Shown piece by piece: positions 25,401-37,165 of a stretch of DNA of 64,000 nt. Source of the DNA: Penelope pileata (lineage: Eukaryota; Chordata; Aves; Galliformes; Cracidae); assembly GCA_013396635.1 (NCBI GenBank), contig WBMW01005531.1:168148-232147 (forward strand), written 5' to 3'. Within the stretch, counting starts at the first letter, position 1. Every line of letters starts with the position of its first letter. A program made the translations under genes and the position numbers. Below the pieces are notes generated by a model. The model had not been told where the DNA came from and made no database searches. It saw nothing but the letters and a program-made list of their open reading frames with translations.

Positions 25401-28400
25401 GATCCAGTTCAAAAGTGAAAGTCAAAGTTAGAGTAAATATCCATGGTATCTTCAGCGTTTCAAGTGCATCTTTAGTGGAGGTTCATAAATCTGATGAGAA
25501 CGAAGAGCCTATGGAAACAGATCAGCATGCAAAAGAGGAAGAGGTAATGAACTTCGCTGTTGGCTGCTTTGAGGACTTTTCATGAAGCTCAGTTGATCAA
25601 GTTCTGGAAGGGTTCTAGGATTTGTAAAAGGATTTAGTACTTAGGTGGTAAACACATCTACTAATTCAAGTATGTCACAACTGTGATACATCTCTTGAAA
25701 TTAGAACTGAAGTACAGATGAAATTCTTAATCGTTATAGGAGTGAGCCGTTAATTGGCTAAACAATGACTAGAAGCTTATTTATCACTTGAAGCTCTACT
25801 TCTCATTCTTTCTTCTCTTACCTGGAGAGCACTAGGTGCGGGTATAGTGATCAAGGTAAGAACTGAATCCTTGTTTGCTATGCTAAACTGTATGTTTTAT
25901 TAATTTCAGAAAATGCAAGTAGACCAAGAGGAGCAACAAAAGACTGAAGAACAGCAGCAGACCCAAGCTGAAAATAAGGCTGAGTCAGAAGAAATGGAGG
26001 TGAAGTGAAAATCCAAAGGATTTTTCTAACAGGGTTCTTCTAGGAGATGCAGAAGAATGTGTTGTCTGAGCCTGCCATCCACTAGCTCATCCACTAGCCA
26101 GAGCTCTCGAAGCTAAACTTGTATTTGAAATATCTTTAATCTGTATTGTGAGTAAAGATTTAGAAATAGAAACAGTACAGATTATTGCAGGCGTGTCAGG
26201 TGACCTACTACTGATAAAACTAGTGAACTCTTCGTGGAAGAAGTCATTTAGTTTTTAGTAACTTGTACTAGAAGGAGGCCTCTAGAAGCTGGGGAGGGAG
26301 AAAAGGGCATATTGCCCCTTGAATGTAGCTGGTGTGCTTAGTAAAGGTCAGCAGCTGCATCACTAACTCCTTAATGACAGATGGTATGTACTTCTGATGC
26401 TAACATGTACTCATTAATGCTTTTCTATTATCAGTCTTGAATGCTCAGCTTGAACTGGTGATGCTGTGTTTTGACTTTGAATATATTCCTTCAATGCAGA
26501 CTTCTCAAGGTGACTCGAAAGACAAGAAAGTGGATCAACCACCTCAAGCCAAGAAGGCTAAAGTAAAGACTACTACAGTGGACCTTCCCATTGAGAACCA
26601 GTTGGTGTGGCAGATAGGGAAAGATATGCTGAACTTATTCATTGAGAATGAGGTAAGCTTATACTTGTCTGAGCTTAAGGTCACTAGTAAATCCATGAGG
26701 AATCTTGCTGTTCATTAAGTGTGGTTAAATGTTAATGGTGGGCAAGTAAAGATGAATGCGGCTTTCCGTGGTGAACAGCAGTGCACCATGGAGCCAAAAT
26801 GTTAATCCTCTTGAGCACTGTAATTCCTATGGAATGTGAAGTCTGCAGGAGAACTAGTTCAGAGTGAACCAGCTACAGCTGCAAGTTGTTTGGCTGCTAC
26901 TGTCAGGGTGGATGACTTCAGCTGAGGCAGACTGTTCTGTACTGTAATGGATGTGCCACCAACAGCAAACTGAAATTGGATTCTATTCATGTACTCTGTC
27001 TAGAAGAGTTCTGATATCCACAGTACTTCAAAATCTTTAGTCAAACTTAAGTCATTGTTAACAGGTATTCTGAGGATATCATGTTAGATTATTAGCCTTT
27101 TAGCCAACTAATCTGTCAACTTGTTCACAGGGTAAAATGATAATGCAGGATAAGCTAGAGAAGGAGAGAAATGATGCCAAGAATGCGGTGGAAGAGTACG
27201 TGTATGATATGAGAGACAAACTCTGCAGTATTTATGAGAAATTTGTTAGTGAAGATGTAAGTATTCCTGGCTTTGTCTTCTAATATACTTTGTTGCACTG
27301 AACAGGTGTATTTTAGTAGCCTTTGACTGTATCATATAGTGTTTATTTAACACTTCCAGATTAAACTTGAAGAGATATCTCTTCAAATAAATGTGGGCTA
27401 GTACAAGTGGATGGTACACAGGATTATGTACTTTTACAAAACATTTTTAGCAATTGAAGGTGTTTACAACGCCCCTAATCTATATTGGGCTAAAATTGGG
27501 ATGAGTCAAGTGAGATTCATTGCACCTTTGCTAATGATGAATAGTAATGATGGAAGTGTGCAAAAGAGTAGAAAAATAAGCTTTTATGTGATACTGATTA
27601 TCAGTGTCACACATGGTTCTTCCTCAAACCTGGTCTCTAGTACTAAGCTGTACTGAAGAGGCTAACTTTTCTGAATTTTTTGCTGAAATTGCATAAACAG
27701 TTTCAAAGTTTACTTCCTGAAAAAGTAGCCCTTCCAGGAAGATTAAGCATCATTTTATTTAATGTCATCTAGTAGGATTATTTCACCTATTTTGTATGGA
27801 TTGCTGCAGGACCGAAATAGTTTCACACTGAAGCTGGAAGATACAGAAAATTGGCTTTATGAAGATGGTGAAGACCAACCCAAACAAATTTACATTGATA
27901 AACTAACAGAATTGAAGGTAGGTGGTTCTTATTCCTATCAGAACTTACTAAGTCTAGGGAACTTCATTCAAGTGAGGAGCTAGTCAGCTTAGAACCATTA
28001 ATTCAGGGATTAACAACTACAAACTACTTAACTTATTGACTAGTTACATAAGGAGCAAATTTTCAACAGGTCTGTAACAACAGAATTGAAGGAGAATCTC
28101 CTCGAGTGAAAGGAAGAGTAAATGTTTCAAGGAGCTTGGCAATGTTGATATGTCGAGCCAAATCTTGTCATGTCATGTTGTGATGCTGAGTGATTTCTGA
28201 TGTTTTACTTTTTTTCAGGCCCTGGGTCAACCTATTCAGGCAAGATTCCAAGAATCAGAGGAAAGGCCAAAAGCATTCGAGGACTTAGGGAAGCAAATCC
28301 AACAGTACATGAAAACTGTTCATGCATTCAAAGCAAAGGTATTTCCACCTTTAATTTTTAGCAAATGTGAGGGAGTGGTGTAAGCCTACTTTGAATTTTA

Positions 28401-29203
28401 AGCTGTACAGAAAGCTCATGTAACCTCCTGGTTAGCTTCTGAGTTCTCAGGGCCTACTGTGTTTTCACAACTGGGTGTTCGCTTGAAAACGAGGGGTTTT
28501 TAAATTGGTTTGCAGCTAAAAGTTCAAATGTGCAATTAGGTGTTCAATGTACATGCAGTTCAAGCGTTCAGAGTAATTATTTGCATAGCTACTAGTAATC
28601 TGTCTGTTTCAGGATGAGCAGTACGACCATCTAGATGAAGCAGATGTAGCAAAAGTGGAGAAAAGCGCAAATGAAGCGATGGAGTGGATGAATAACAAAC
28701 TCAATCTTCAAAACAAGAGAAGTCTTACTCTGGACCCAGTTATAAAAGCTAAAGAGATACAAGCTAAAACTAAAGTAAGTCTTTCTACATAACTCTCCAT
28801 TTCCTCAGGTCTTCTGTTTCTTGATGTGTTTGTGTGCTTAGAGGAAGACTGAGGTGAGATCTACAGCAGAAAAAGTGATTGGGTGTTAATCTGTTGTACA
28901 GGTGCTAAGGAACACTGCCCTCAGCTTTGGCTGTCCAGCTGGTATCAAAAGTTGAAGTTACGAAGTACAATTTCTAACAGTACTTAACTTGTTTTCTAGG
29001 AATTGATAAGTATTTGCAATCCTATAGTCACAAAACCAAAACCCAAAGTTGAACTCCCAAAGGAGGAGCAGAAACCCCCTGAACCCAACGGACCAGTAGA
29101 AGGCCAGGGCGATGGCAACAGCGGGTCCCAGCCTGCTGAGCAGAGCACTGCAGCTGCCCCAACAGCGACGGAAAAGAAGCTTCCAGAAATGGACATTGAC
29201 TAA
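13480..29203 (+). CDS. HSPA4: HSPA4 (HSP110 family, Apg-2), complete
   Basis: Nineteen exons join in frame to 840 codons plus stop: 13480-13586, 16962-17019, 18618-18758, 19443-19565, 20005-20104, 20481-20614, 22334-22578, 22958-23034, 23319-23470, 24381-24487, 24801-24934, 25362-25543, 25910-25999, 26500-26652, 27131-27256, 27810-27917, 28219-28338, 28613-28774, 29000-29203. All introns are GT-AG. The protein opens [20 protein letters not shown], the HSP110-type nucleotide-binding domain (about residues 1-385). A beta substrate-binding domain follows, then the long acidic loop that separates HSP110 from HSP70 proteins (E/Q-rich, about 500-580), then the alpha-helical domain. It ends PEMDID. 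Length equals human HSPA4, and sequence is much closer to HSPA4 than to HSPA4L or HSPH1. In the family the protein is a cytosolic nucleotide exchange factor and holdase for HSC70/HSP70. No frameshift or missing exon is seen. Confidence 0.98.
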
Positions 29204-29235
29204 CTTCAGTACTTGTTTATATTACTGCAAACTAC

Positions 29236-29241
29236 AATAAA
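29236..29241 (+). terminator. HSPA4: HSPA4 poly(A) signal
   Basis: AATAAA lies 33 bases after the HSPA4 stop codon, followed by a T/GT-rich stretch. This would give a very short 3' UTR. A longer form ending further downstream is possible, for example at ATTAAA near 30136. Confidence 0.65.
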
Positions 29242-29259
29242 GCTTTAAGTTGTCAACTT

Positions 29260-30390
29260 TGTATGTTCTGAATACAAACTGAAGCAAGTGAATACCACAG
29301 CACTCTTAGTTATCTTTGGAGAGGTTTGGTCAGTGCCTGCAGTCAGAATACTTAGGTAGCCAACGACTTGGGATAAACAAGCAGTATTTCTTGCCATAGT
29401 GATTGTAGCTAGAAGGTTCTGGTTTTCCTACCAGAGCTGCAGAAGCAGCCCTAAGCTGTCTCCATTTTTAAGCATGTTCGTGCTGAGTCAGTCTCCTTCC
29501 AAACAAATGAGGCTGCACAAGCTCAACTCTAATTTGCCACACCGTTGTTCACTTTGACCATAGCAACAGTGTTTGTAAGGAAGTGCCCACAATGGAGGAC
29601 TGAGGAAATGATGGGGGAGGGAGGCTGCTCCCTGGAGCCTGCAGCAATGGCTTTCATCTGCTAACCTTATTCCAGCTGTTGTTTAGGTGTTAACACAACT
29701 CTAAACCAGTTTTGATCTGCACTTGAACAATTAACACTTACACAAGGTATGCAAAGCAGTGGGTTAGTGTGATACCTTACTCCTTAGCTGGTGTCATTAC
29801 ATCGTGGGTAGCCCAAAATCAAATCCATTTACCTAAAATGTAGAATAGCAGCTGTACACTCCTAACAGATCAGACAGTGAATGTGCTCTGACTAGGCCTG
29901 TGTCTGTCCCCACTAGGTAGCTGCGTACCCTCTGTCCCCAGTGCAGGTGGGTGCTCGAAGGGGGATGGAGCCTGGCACCCCACTGCCTGCACCCACAGCC
30001 TACTGCCTCCTCCCTGACTGAGGGGTGTGCTTGCTTCCATGAGGCCTTCATTTGGAATGCTTGTTTTTCTTCTTTTTCAGAACAAAGCATTTTTCTATGA
30101 GTTTTATGCAGTAATTTGCTTCTAGTACTGATTGTCATTAAACTTGCGAACGTTAATTTGTATGTGTTGAAATCCAAGGTTGGAACACCCATTCAGCTGT
30201 TGGAAGAAATAAATGCACTGGATTCTCCTGGCTGATGCTCTGAAGCTGTTTGTAAGGAGGAGGGCACTGGGGGGGGGGAAGCTGTGATCCTGGTTACTGT
30301 CACTGCCGCCTGGGGGCGGGGATGTGTTCTGTGCTGTGGGGGACACTGGAGCTCTGCTCACTGGTGGGGGAAAGGCCCCACGTGTGCGGG
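29260..30390. other. HSPA4-RNF14 intergenic region up to the gap
   Basis: No gene is recognised. The sequence becomes GC-rich toward 30390, as expected for the left shoulder of the RNF14 CpG island, and includes a run of ten G's near 30270. Part could be an extended HSPA4 3' UTR. Long open frames that cross the gap consist mainly of unknown residues and are not genes. Confidence 0.5.
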
Positions 30391-30665
30391 NNNNNNNNNN
30401 NNNNNNNNNNNNNNNNNNNNNNNNNNNNNNNNNNNNNNNNNNNNNNNNNNNNNNNNNNNNNNNNNNNNNNNNNNNNNNNNNNNNNNNNNNNNNNNNNNNN
30501 NNNNNNNNNNNNNNNNNNNNNNNNNNNNNNNNNNNNNNNNNNNNNNNNNNNNNNNNNNNNNNNNNNNNNNNNNNNNNNNNNNNNNNNNNNNNNNNNNNNN
30601 NNNNNNNNNNNNNNNNNNNNNNNNNNNNNNNNNNNNNNNNNNNNNNNNNNNNNNNNNNNNNNNNN
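30391..30665. other. Assembly gap, 275 N
   Basis: A run of 275 undetermined bases is flanked on both sides by GC-rich sequence. It lies at the presumed RNF14 promoter and at the junction between the HSPA4 and RNF14 syntenic blocks. The true length is unknown. Confidence 0.99.
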
Positions 30666-30898
30666 GGGCCGGGCCGGGGCGAGGCGAGGCGAGGCAGCGC
30701 CCGGAGGACTTTCATCCCCGCAGCTCCGTGCATGTGTTCGGCTGCAGGCGCTGCGAGCCCCGGCCCCGGCGGCCGCCCCACGCCGTACCCCGGGAGCAGC
30801 GCGGAGCCCGGAGCAGCGCAGAGGAATGGTCGCGGCTGTGCCGGGGCTGCCCCGGAGCGGGCCCTGCGGCCCTGCCTCCGCGCGGCTGTGACCGAGAG
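30666..30898 (+). promoter_or_regulatory. RNF14: RNF14 CpG island and probable non-coding exon 1
   Basis: The GC-rich sequence right after the gap has no suitable start codon for RNF14 but ends at a plausible donor, GAGAG|GTACCG, with the exon end at 30898. The next plausible acceptor is CCGCAG at 31344-31346, ten bases before the RNF14 start codon. Known RNF14 genes have non-coding 5' exons, so this is the likely first exon. Its 5' end may be in the gap. The exon assignment is inferred. Confidence 0.5.
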
Positions 30899-31355
30899 GT
30901 ACCGCCCGGCCCTGCCCCGCCGCGTACGGGTGCCTGGGGGGCTGGGGTTGCTTCCTGGTACCTGCAGTAACGTTACTCATAACGTGTGTCTTTAGACCAC
31001 CGGCTGAGAGACTGTTCCAAATTCATTCCTCTTTTCTGCTCTGGTCTCCCTTTCACCCCCACTGAGATGTTCCCTTCTGCCTTCAGTGCACTTTGCTGTT
31101 CTTCCCGCTGTCTGCCGCCGCTGACGCAGCCAGTGGACTCTGTAACTCTTCAGGGCTCTGTTGGTGCTTTGTATCTTGTAAAATTACCAACGTTTTCTTC
31201 AACTTGTAAAAAAGTTGAATTATATTTTGTGTTTATATTGGTTAATTTGGTTTCTAAATCGTATCACAGCACGATAAAACAGATGCCCCAGACTGATTGT
31301 CTGAGCGGGACGTGTCACTCAGTTGGTCCTGGTCTTACCTCCGCAGCAGATTTAA

Positions 31356-34300
31356 ATGTCTTCGGAGGACCGCGAGGCGCAGGAGGACGAGCTGCTGGCG
31401 CTGGCCAGCATCTACGACGAGGATGAGTTCAAGAGAGCTGAATCAGCCCAAGGAGGAGAAACACGAATTTGTTTGGAATTGCCCCAAAACTTCAAAGTTT
31501 TTGTGAGTGGTGAGTTGAGATTTTTTTTTTTTTTATCTGGAAATTAACTTCCACCGAGCTGATTTTCTGGTGCCTGCTCACATGCCCTAAGTAACCTACA
31601 GAGACGTTGGCCAGACGGAGGCACGACCACCCCCGACCTGTGCTTGTGGCAATGTTGGGCTTTGTATCAGAGTGGCAGTTCCATCCTTTGTAACCTCTCC
31701 AGTGAGCTTTACAACTAGAGCTGAACAAGAGTATTTCTTTGGAGTAAATAAGCTCATTTATTTATTTTTTCTTGAGGATTGGTCTCTCCAGGCTCTTGGG
31801 TTCTGCAGGATCTGCTATTTCACGGTGCTGGCGTTCACTGCTTTAAGCCCACACAACCCCACAACGTTTTACTGCACTGGGAAGTTTTGTTATTTGGGGT
31901 TGAATAACTCATTTGAAACCCAGAATTTTTTCTGATGAAAAGAGAGCTCTTGTGTGCTGCTGTACATAGTTACCGTTCGTTGGCTCTCGTTTTCCATCGT
32001 TTCTCACGATGCCTCCGTTGCCTTTGGTTCAGGCAGTTCCACTGACAGCCTCCAGAACAACGGGTTCGAATACACCGTGTGCTTTCTGCCTCCACTTGTG
32101 CTGAATTTTGAGCTCCCACCGGACTACCCATCCACCTCCCCGCCTGCCTTCACTCTCAGTGGCAAATGGCTCTCCCAAGCACAGGTTGGCAAATTAGTTC
32201 CGTGATCTTAGCAGAGCTTTTGTGGTCACGAGCGAGTTGATAGTTAGCAGTGCTCTAGTGGATGCTGATGTGGGGGGAGACATTAAAATGAAGACATATG
32301 CAGTTCCAGCTCTTTCAGTTGGCTCTCTTGTTTCCTACCTGTTTTTATTTGGTTACCCTTCTGAGAGCTGAAAGCTTGTGCCTGAGAGCATTGTTTCTAT
32401 GTCTTTAATGTGTACCTAAAACCTCAGAATTTGAGATCTAAATTCCCATTAAAGGACCATGGGAGCAGAAAACTGTAATGAGTTCCCAGAACTTGCTGAA
32501 ATCTGAAATTGTGTTGTTTTTTTCCTAGCTGAGTGCTCTTTGCAAGCATTTAGACAACCTGTGGGAAGAGAATCGAGGCTGCGTGGTCTTATTTGCCTGG
32601 ATGCAGTTTCTGAAGGAAGAAACGCTGAGTTACCTGAACATTTCCTCCCCATATGAGCTAAAAATGTGCCAACAAGGGAATACCCAGGGCAGGACGCCTT
32701 CGGTCCCTCCGGATGCTGAGGATTGTGGTGGTGCAGTGGGCTCTGCAGCAGCTGAAGAAGAAATTGATGAAAGAGCTGTACAGGATGTGGAATCTTTATC
32801 AAGCCTGATTAGAGAGATCTTGGACTTTGATCAGGCTCAGAGAAGGAAGTGCTTTAACAGTAAGATGTACTTGTGCAATATTTGCTTCTGTGAGAAGCTG
32901 GGCAGTGAATGTATGTACTTCACCGAGTGCAGCCACGTGTACTGCAAAGCATGCCTGAAGGACTACTTTGAAATACAGATCAGGGACGGGCAGGTCCAGT
33001 GCCTCAACTGTCCGGAACCCAAGTGTTCTTCTGTTGCTACTCCTGGCCAGGTACTAGAATTGTGCAAGCAGTGGTGATGGGAGTTCTGCTATCCAACCAG
33101 TCCTTGCAGAAGACGAGGTGTGGCTTTTAATGGCTTGCACTGTGAACACGCCTGGGGAAATATTTTTCATGCTCTGAGTCACACAGATGCCTCCAAGTTA
33201 AAGCTGGGTCACATGGCACATACTTTGCCCACTGTATCAGTACTGACTTTGATCAGAGGCCTGAATTAATGTCTCATTGCATTTGATGCTGCGTGCTTTT
33301 TCGTTTGATTATTTAACTGTTATTAAAATAGCATTTCTAGGAGTGATTTTGTGACCTATGTTGGAGAATATGAAGTTAATTCACTGCAGCTGCAGGTGCT
33401 TTGTCATCCACTTTTTTTTTTTTTTTTTGGTCAAAGCTAGCAGACTCAAAATTTCAAATGCATATAATATTTCTTTGATCTTCGTTTAGGTGAAAGAGTT
33501 GGTCGGAGAGGAGCTGTTTGCACGCTACGACCGCCTGCTCCTGCAGTCGACCCTGGACCTGATGGCGGATGTGGTGTACTGCCCGCGCCCCGGCTGCCAG
33601 ACACCCGTCATGCAAGAGCCAGGCTGCACCATGGGCATGTGCTCCTGCTGCAACTACGCCTTCTGCACTCTCTGTAGGATGACTTACCATGGGGTCTCGC
33701 CATGTAAAGTAACTGCAGGTGAGTCATCGTGGATCGAGACGCAACTAATTAGGTGTTGTGTGAAAAAGACTGGAAGTCAGAAACTAGACTGGGAAGCTGA
33801 TCGCCGTGTGAGCTGACAGCTTATTCTTTTAGAATAGGTCTGTTGGCGGCAATTAAAAAGTTGCTTTCATGGCGCTCCACAGATCAGAAAGTCCTCAGAG
33901 TGCTGATTGCCACATTCAGCAGTTGCAGAGGCCACAGCAAGGGAAGGATAATTTTGTATGTGTTTTTTACCCTGTGCTGTGAATCCGCTGTCCTGTTATC
34001 AGAGTTGATGTGGATCAGGTGGATGCTTCATTGTCTGTTTGGCCTTGAAATGAAGTGACAAAGTTGGATTAAATGTGTGTTCAGAGAAAATATGTTTTCC
34101 AGTTCATTTTACATTTTACACTTGTCCTAATTTCATTGAATGTTTTATGATGAAACACTGTAAACCTGTTGAATTATGAGAGGTGGTTTTAGTACTCTCA
34201 AGTATTCTGATGTTTTACTTTTTAACTGAGGATGCTATAGTGTTTCCTTTGAGAATGCTTAATGCTGTTGTCAGCTGAACTTCTTTATATAGTACAGTAC

Positions 34301-35931
34301 CAAAGCTGTTTTTGTTTGTTTTACTCCCCAGAGAAACTGATGGATTTGCGTAACGAATACTTAGAAGCAGATGAGGCAACTAAAAAATTTTTGGAACAGC
34401 GCTACGGCAAACGAGTGATTCAGAAAGCCCTTGAGGAGATGGAGAGCAAAGAATGGCTAGAGAAGAACTCCAAGTCTTGCCCTTGCTGTGGTACTCCCAT
34501 AGAGGTGAGCACGGGAAAGGCTGGAGAATCACAGTGACCCCTAACTCATGGCAGTGGTTGAGTCAGTTCCGTATTTAGGTCAGCTCAGAGATTTATTCCT
34601 AGCGTCCAGGTTCACCAGCAAAGGTAAATTTCTAGCAGCTGCTAAGAGATCTTTCCACTTCTGTCTGCAGTGTATAGCAGAGGAGGTTATGGCTTAGAGC
34701 TCAGGGAGCTGAGTGAATACCGCAGTTGCCAGTGCTCAGACTCAAGTACTGAGAAGCTCCAGGTGGGTTCAGCATCCATATGAATCCCTTCGCTTCCCAT
34801 GTGTTGCAGGCTACAACTGCTAAATAAATAAATAGCTTCAGAAAAATAGTCATTTCCAGTAGTGGTAGTAACGTAACTACTTTACAATTCTGTGATTCTA
34901 GCTCCTAGTTCACCTAACAGTGGAAAAACAGCAGTGCTACGATATCGGGGTAAAATGAATTCCTTAGCCTCTGTGCTTTTCAGGCCTGAAGGCTGATGTG
35001 GTTAAGATCTCATTTCTTGTTTCTTTCCCCTGCCAGAAACTGGATGGTTGCAACAAAATGACATGTACTGGCTGCATGCAGTACTTCTGCTGGCTTTGTA
35101 TGGGCTCCCTGTCACGGGTGAACCCATACCGGCACTTCAATGACCCATCCTCCCCCTGCTTCAATCGGTGCGTACCTGCATGGGAGCTCCTGCTGCTGCA
35201 CCCCTTACCTCTGGGTGTCTAGAGACTCATTTCAGAGTACCAGCATTTGGCTCAGAACTCCACTCCTTACTCTGCTTTTTTTTTTTAATAAATGAGGATG
35301 ACAGGATTTTTCCTTGTTCTTGAATCTTGTTTTTTTTCAGCAGTTCTTTCTCTCCCAACAGGAATTTTTTCACTTCCTACCCCATTTTTCTTTCTGTTTT
35401 TCTCCCATTGTCACATGCTGTTCTTTTTATTCTTTCAGTTTAGCTTAACTTTCACCTCTCTTCACTAAGCTGAACTATTTTGCAAAAAAGCATCTTCTTC
35501 CATGTTGTTCCCCCTGCTTATTGTGTTGGAGCTGTTTGCCCAGCTCTGTCTTGTCAGATGAGATTGTCAGCTGTTTGCAGCAGGGTAAAGACTAACTGGG
35601 AATTGCAGCATGCTAGGGAACTTCTAGTACAGTTTGGGTTATTATTTCAAAGATTTTTTTGAGACATTGTAAGGTGCTGTAAGACCTTCTGATATAAAAT
35701 GCTCTAGAAGTGCAACGCAGCTGATTTTAACTGACCTTGAGGATTGCAGCATGAGTGTCTTGTGGTACTGACAAACATTGTGAAACCTGGTTTTGTGTTT
35801 GTTGTCACCTTTCTTGAAGCAAATCTCACATTATTTTCCATTCTGATGGAAATTTTTGACTGTCTTGCAGATTGTTTCAAGCTATGCATATTGATGGTGA
35901 GATCTGGGACGCTGACGATGAATTCCAGTAG
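31356..35931 (+). CDS. RNF14: RNF14 (ARA54), RBR-type E3 ubiquitin ligase, complete
   Basis: Seven coding exons give 473 codons plus stop: 31356-31509, 32033-32184, 32529-33050, 33490-33718, 34332-34504, 35037-35167, 35871-35931. The protein begins MSSEDREAQEDELLALASIY, an RWD domain (about residues 10-135, with the LPPDYP motif at 79-84). RING1 carries C218-x2-C221, C236-x-H238, C241-x2-C244 and C260-x2-C263. An IBR domain follows (about 290-350). RING2 has C402-x2-C405 and the GCNKMTC segment, where C415 aligns with the catalytic cysteine of human RNF14. The tail ends in an acidic stretch. Family knowledge: RBR ligases pass ubiquitin through a RING2 cysteine thioester. RNF14 is linked to androgen-receptor coactivation and to clearance of stalled-ribosome crosslinks. 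Length is one residue less than human. The start is supported by the reading frame and the acceptor just upstream. Confidence 0.98.
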
Positions 35932-37165
35932 CTTTCCATAGCAACAAAAGAACAAAAGCTGAAGAAACCAGAGACAGATGCTTTTTTTTTTTTTTTTTGG
36001 TGTCAAATCCATTTGATTTTCAGTACCATTATGGGACAAATGATAGTACCTTGCACTGCAGGATTCTCACACAGCTCTTCAGAGGCAGTTGCCAGAACCA
36101 AAGGAGACCATTTTACCCATCCTGGGGTCAGGATTACTATTGAAAGTCCTAACAATAATTCATAAACTGGGAAAATCTATACCAAGAGGTGCCCCTTGTT
36201 CAAAAAGAAACAAAACCAAACTCCCAAGTGGTAGAAATACCTTGGAGTTTCCCTTAGTGAGACGCCTCGCAGGGAGCTCAGCTAGTAGCACCGTGTGTCT
36301 CAGAGCAGCTTTGTTCGAGCTGCAGTGCTCGTTCTGGAGCTGATGTTATGCTGCTTGGACAGGGAATGCTTTCTGAAACAACACTGGAAAACTCTTCTCC
36401 ATTCAAGGAGTGAGCCCGTTGCTTCTGTAGCATTTCCTGGCCTATTTCTTTGAAAGCAGCTCATTGCTCTGTCACCACCACCAGCGATGGTGAAGCTGAT
36501 TATCCCTAACACCCCCTCTTACTGGTTCTGGTGCCTGGGTTCTTTACTGAATGCTTTGGCAGAAATTGACCAACTCTTTCCTGAAATTTGTATCAGCTTG
36601 ATGATGATGTGTTGCTGTTGTACGAACTTACATTGCCTGTCCTTATTTTGACAGCAGTGAGTGCTGAAGCAGTGAGCTGAGTTGGGCCATGAGAGGATGA
36701 AAAGAATCAATACCAAATATTGAAACGCATTTATATGGATACACAGTCAGGATCGATTTGAATCCAAGATACTGAAAATTATATTGCCTTTCTTACCAGG
36801 CAATGAATTAACTTATTTCTAACAAAATCTTTGTGGAGGGAATTTGATTAGTTGGCACTTTTGCTTCTGGACTAGCTCCCTTATTTCCACTCTCCCTGCC
36901 CTTTAAATATTTCAAAAAGCAGTTTCCCCTAAAAGCTCAGTAAGTTGTTTTGGGAGCATGGAATTAATTACTGGATGGAACCACTATTTTCTTTTTTCTT
37001 TTTTTTTTCCACTTGGAGAATGGTTTAAAAACTTATTTTGAAATTAAAACTGCATGTGCTCTGCCTAAAACAAATAGCAGGGTCTGGATGGATAGCTCAG
37101 GAGCTTGAAAACTTCAGAAACTGGAGGTTTTGACTGATAGTAAATAAATTTTAGATATCTGGCCA
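35932..37165 (+). other. RNF14: RNF14 3' UTR, probable
   Basis: After the TAG at 35929-35931 there is no further coding sequence. The first good poly(A) signals on the plus strand are ATTAAA at 37043-37048 and AATAAA at 37143-37148. That would make a 3' UTR of about 1.2 kb. Two long pyrimidine or T-rich tracts lie within it, at about 35981-35998 and 36991-37010. The end point is inferred. Confidence 0.5.

Noticed and set aside
30122..30995. Long open frames on both strands spanning the N gap
   Set aside because: Most of their length is undetermined bases, and no family signature is present in the flanks.
32063..32076. GGTTCGAATACACC resembling a tRNA B box
   Set aside because: It lies inside an RNF14 coding exon (NGFEYT), and no A box or cloverleaf was found around it.
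34881..34903. ATTCTGTGATTCTA resembling a CR1 tail
   Set aside because: There is no CR1 body upstream or downstream; a short match to the tail repeat alone is not enough.
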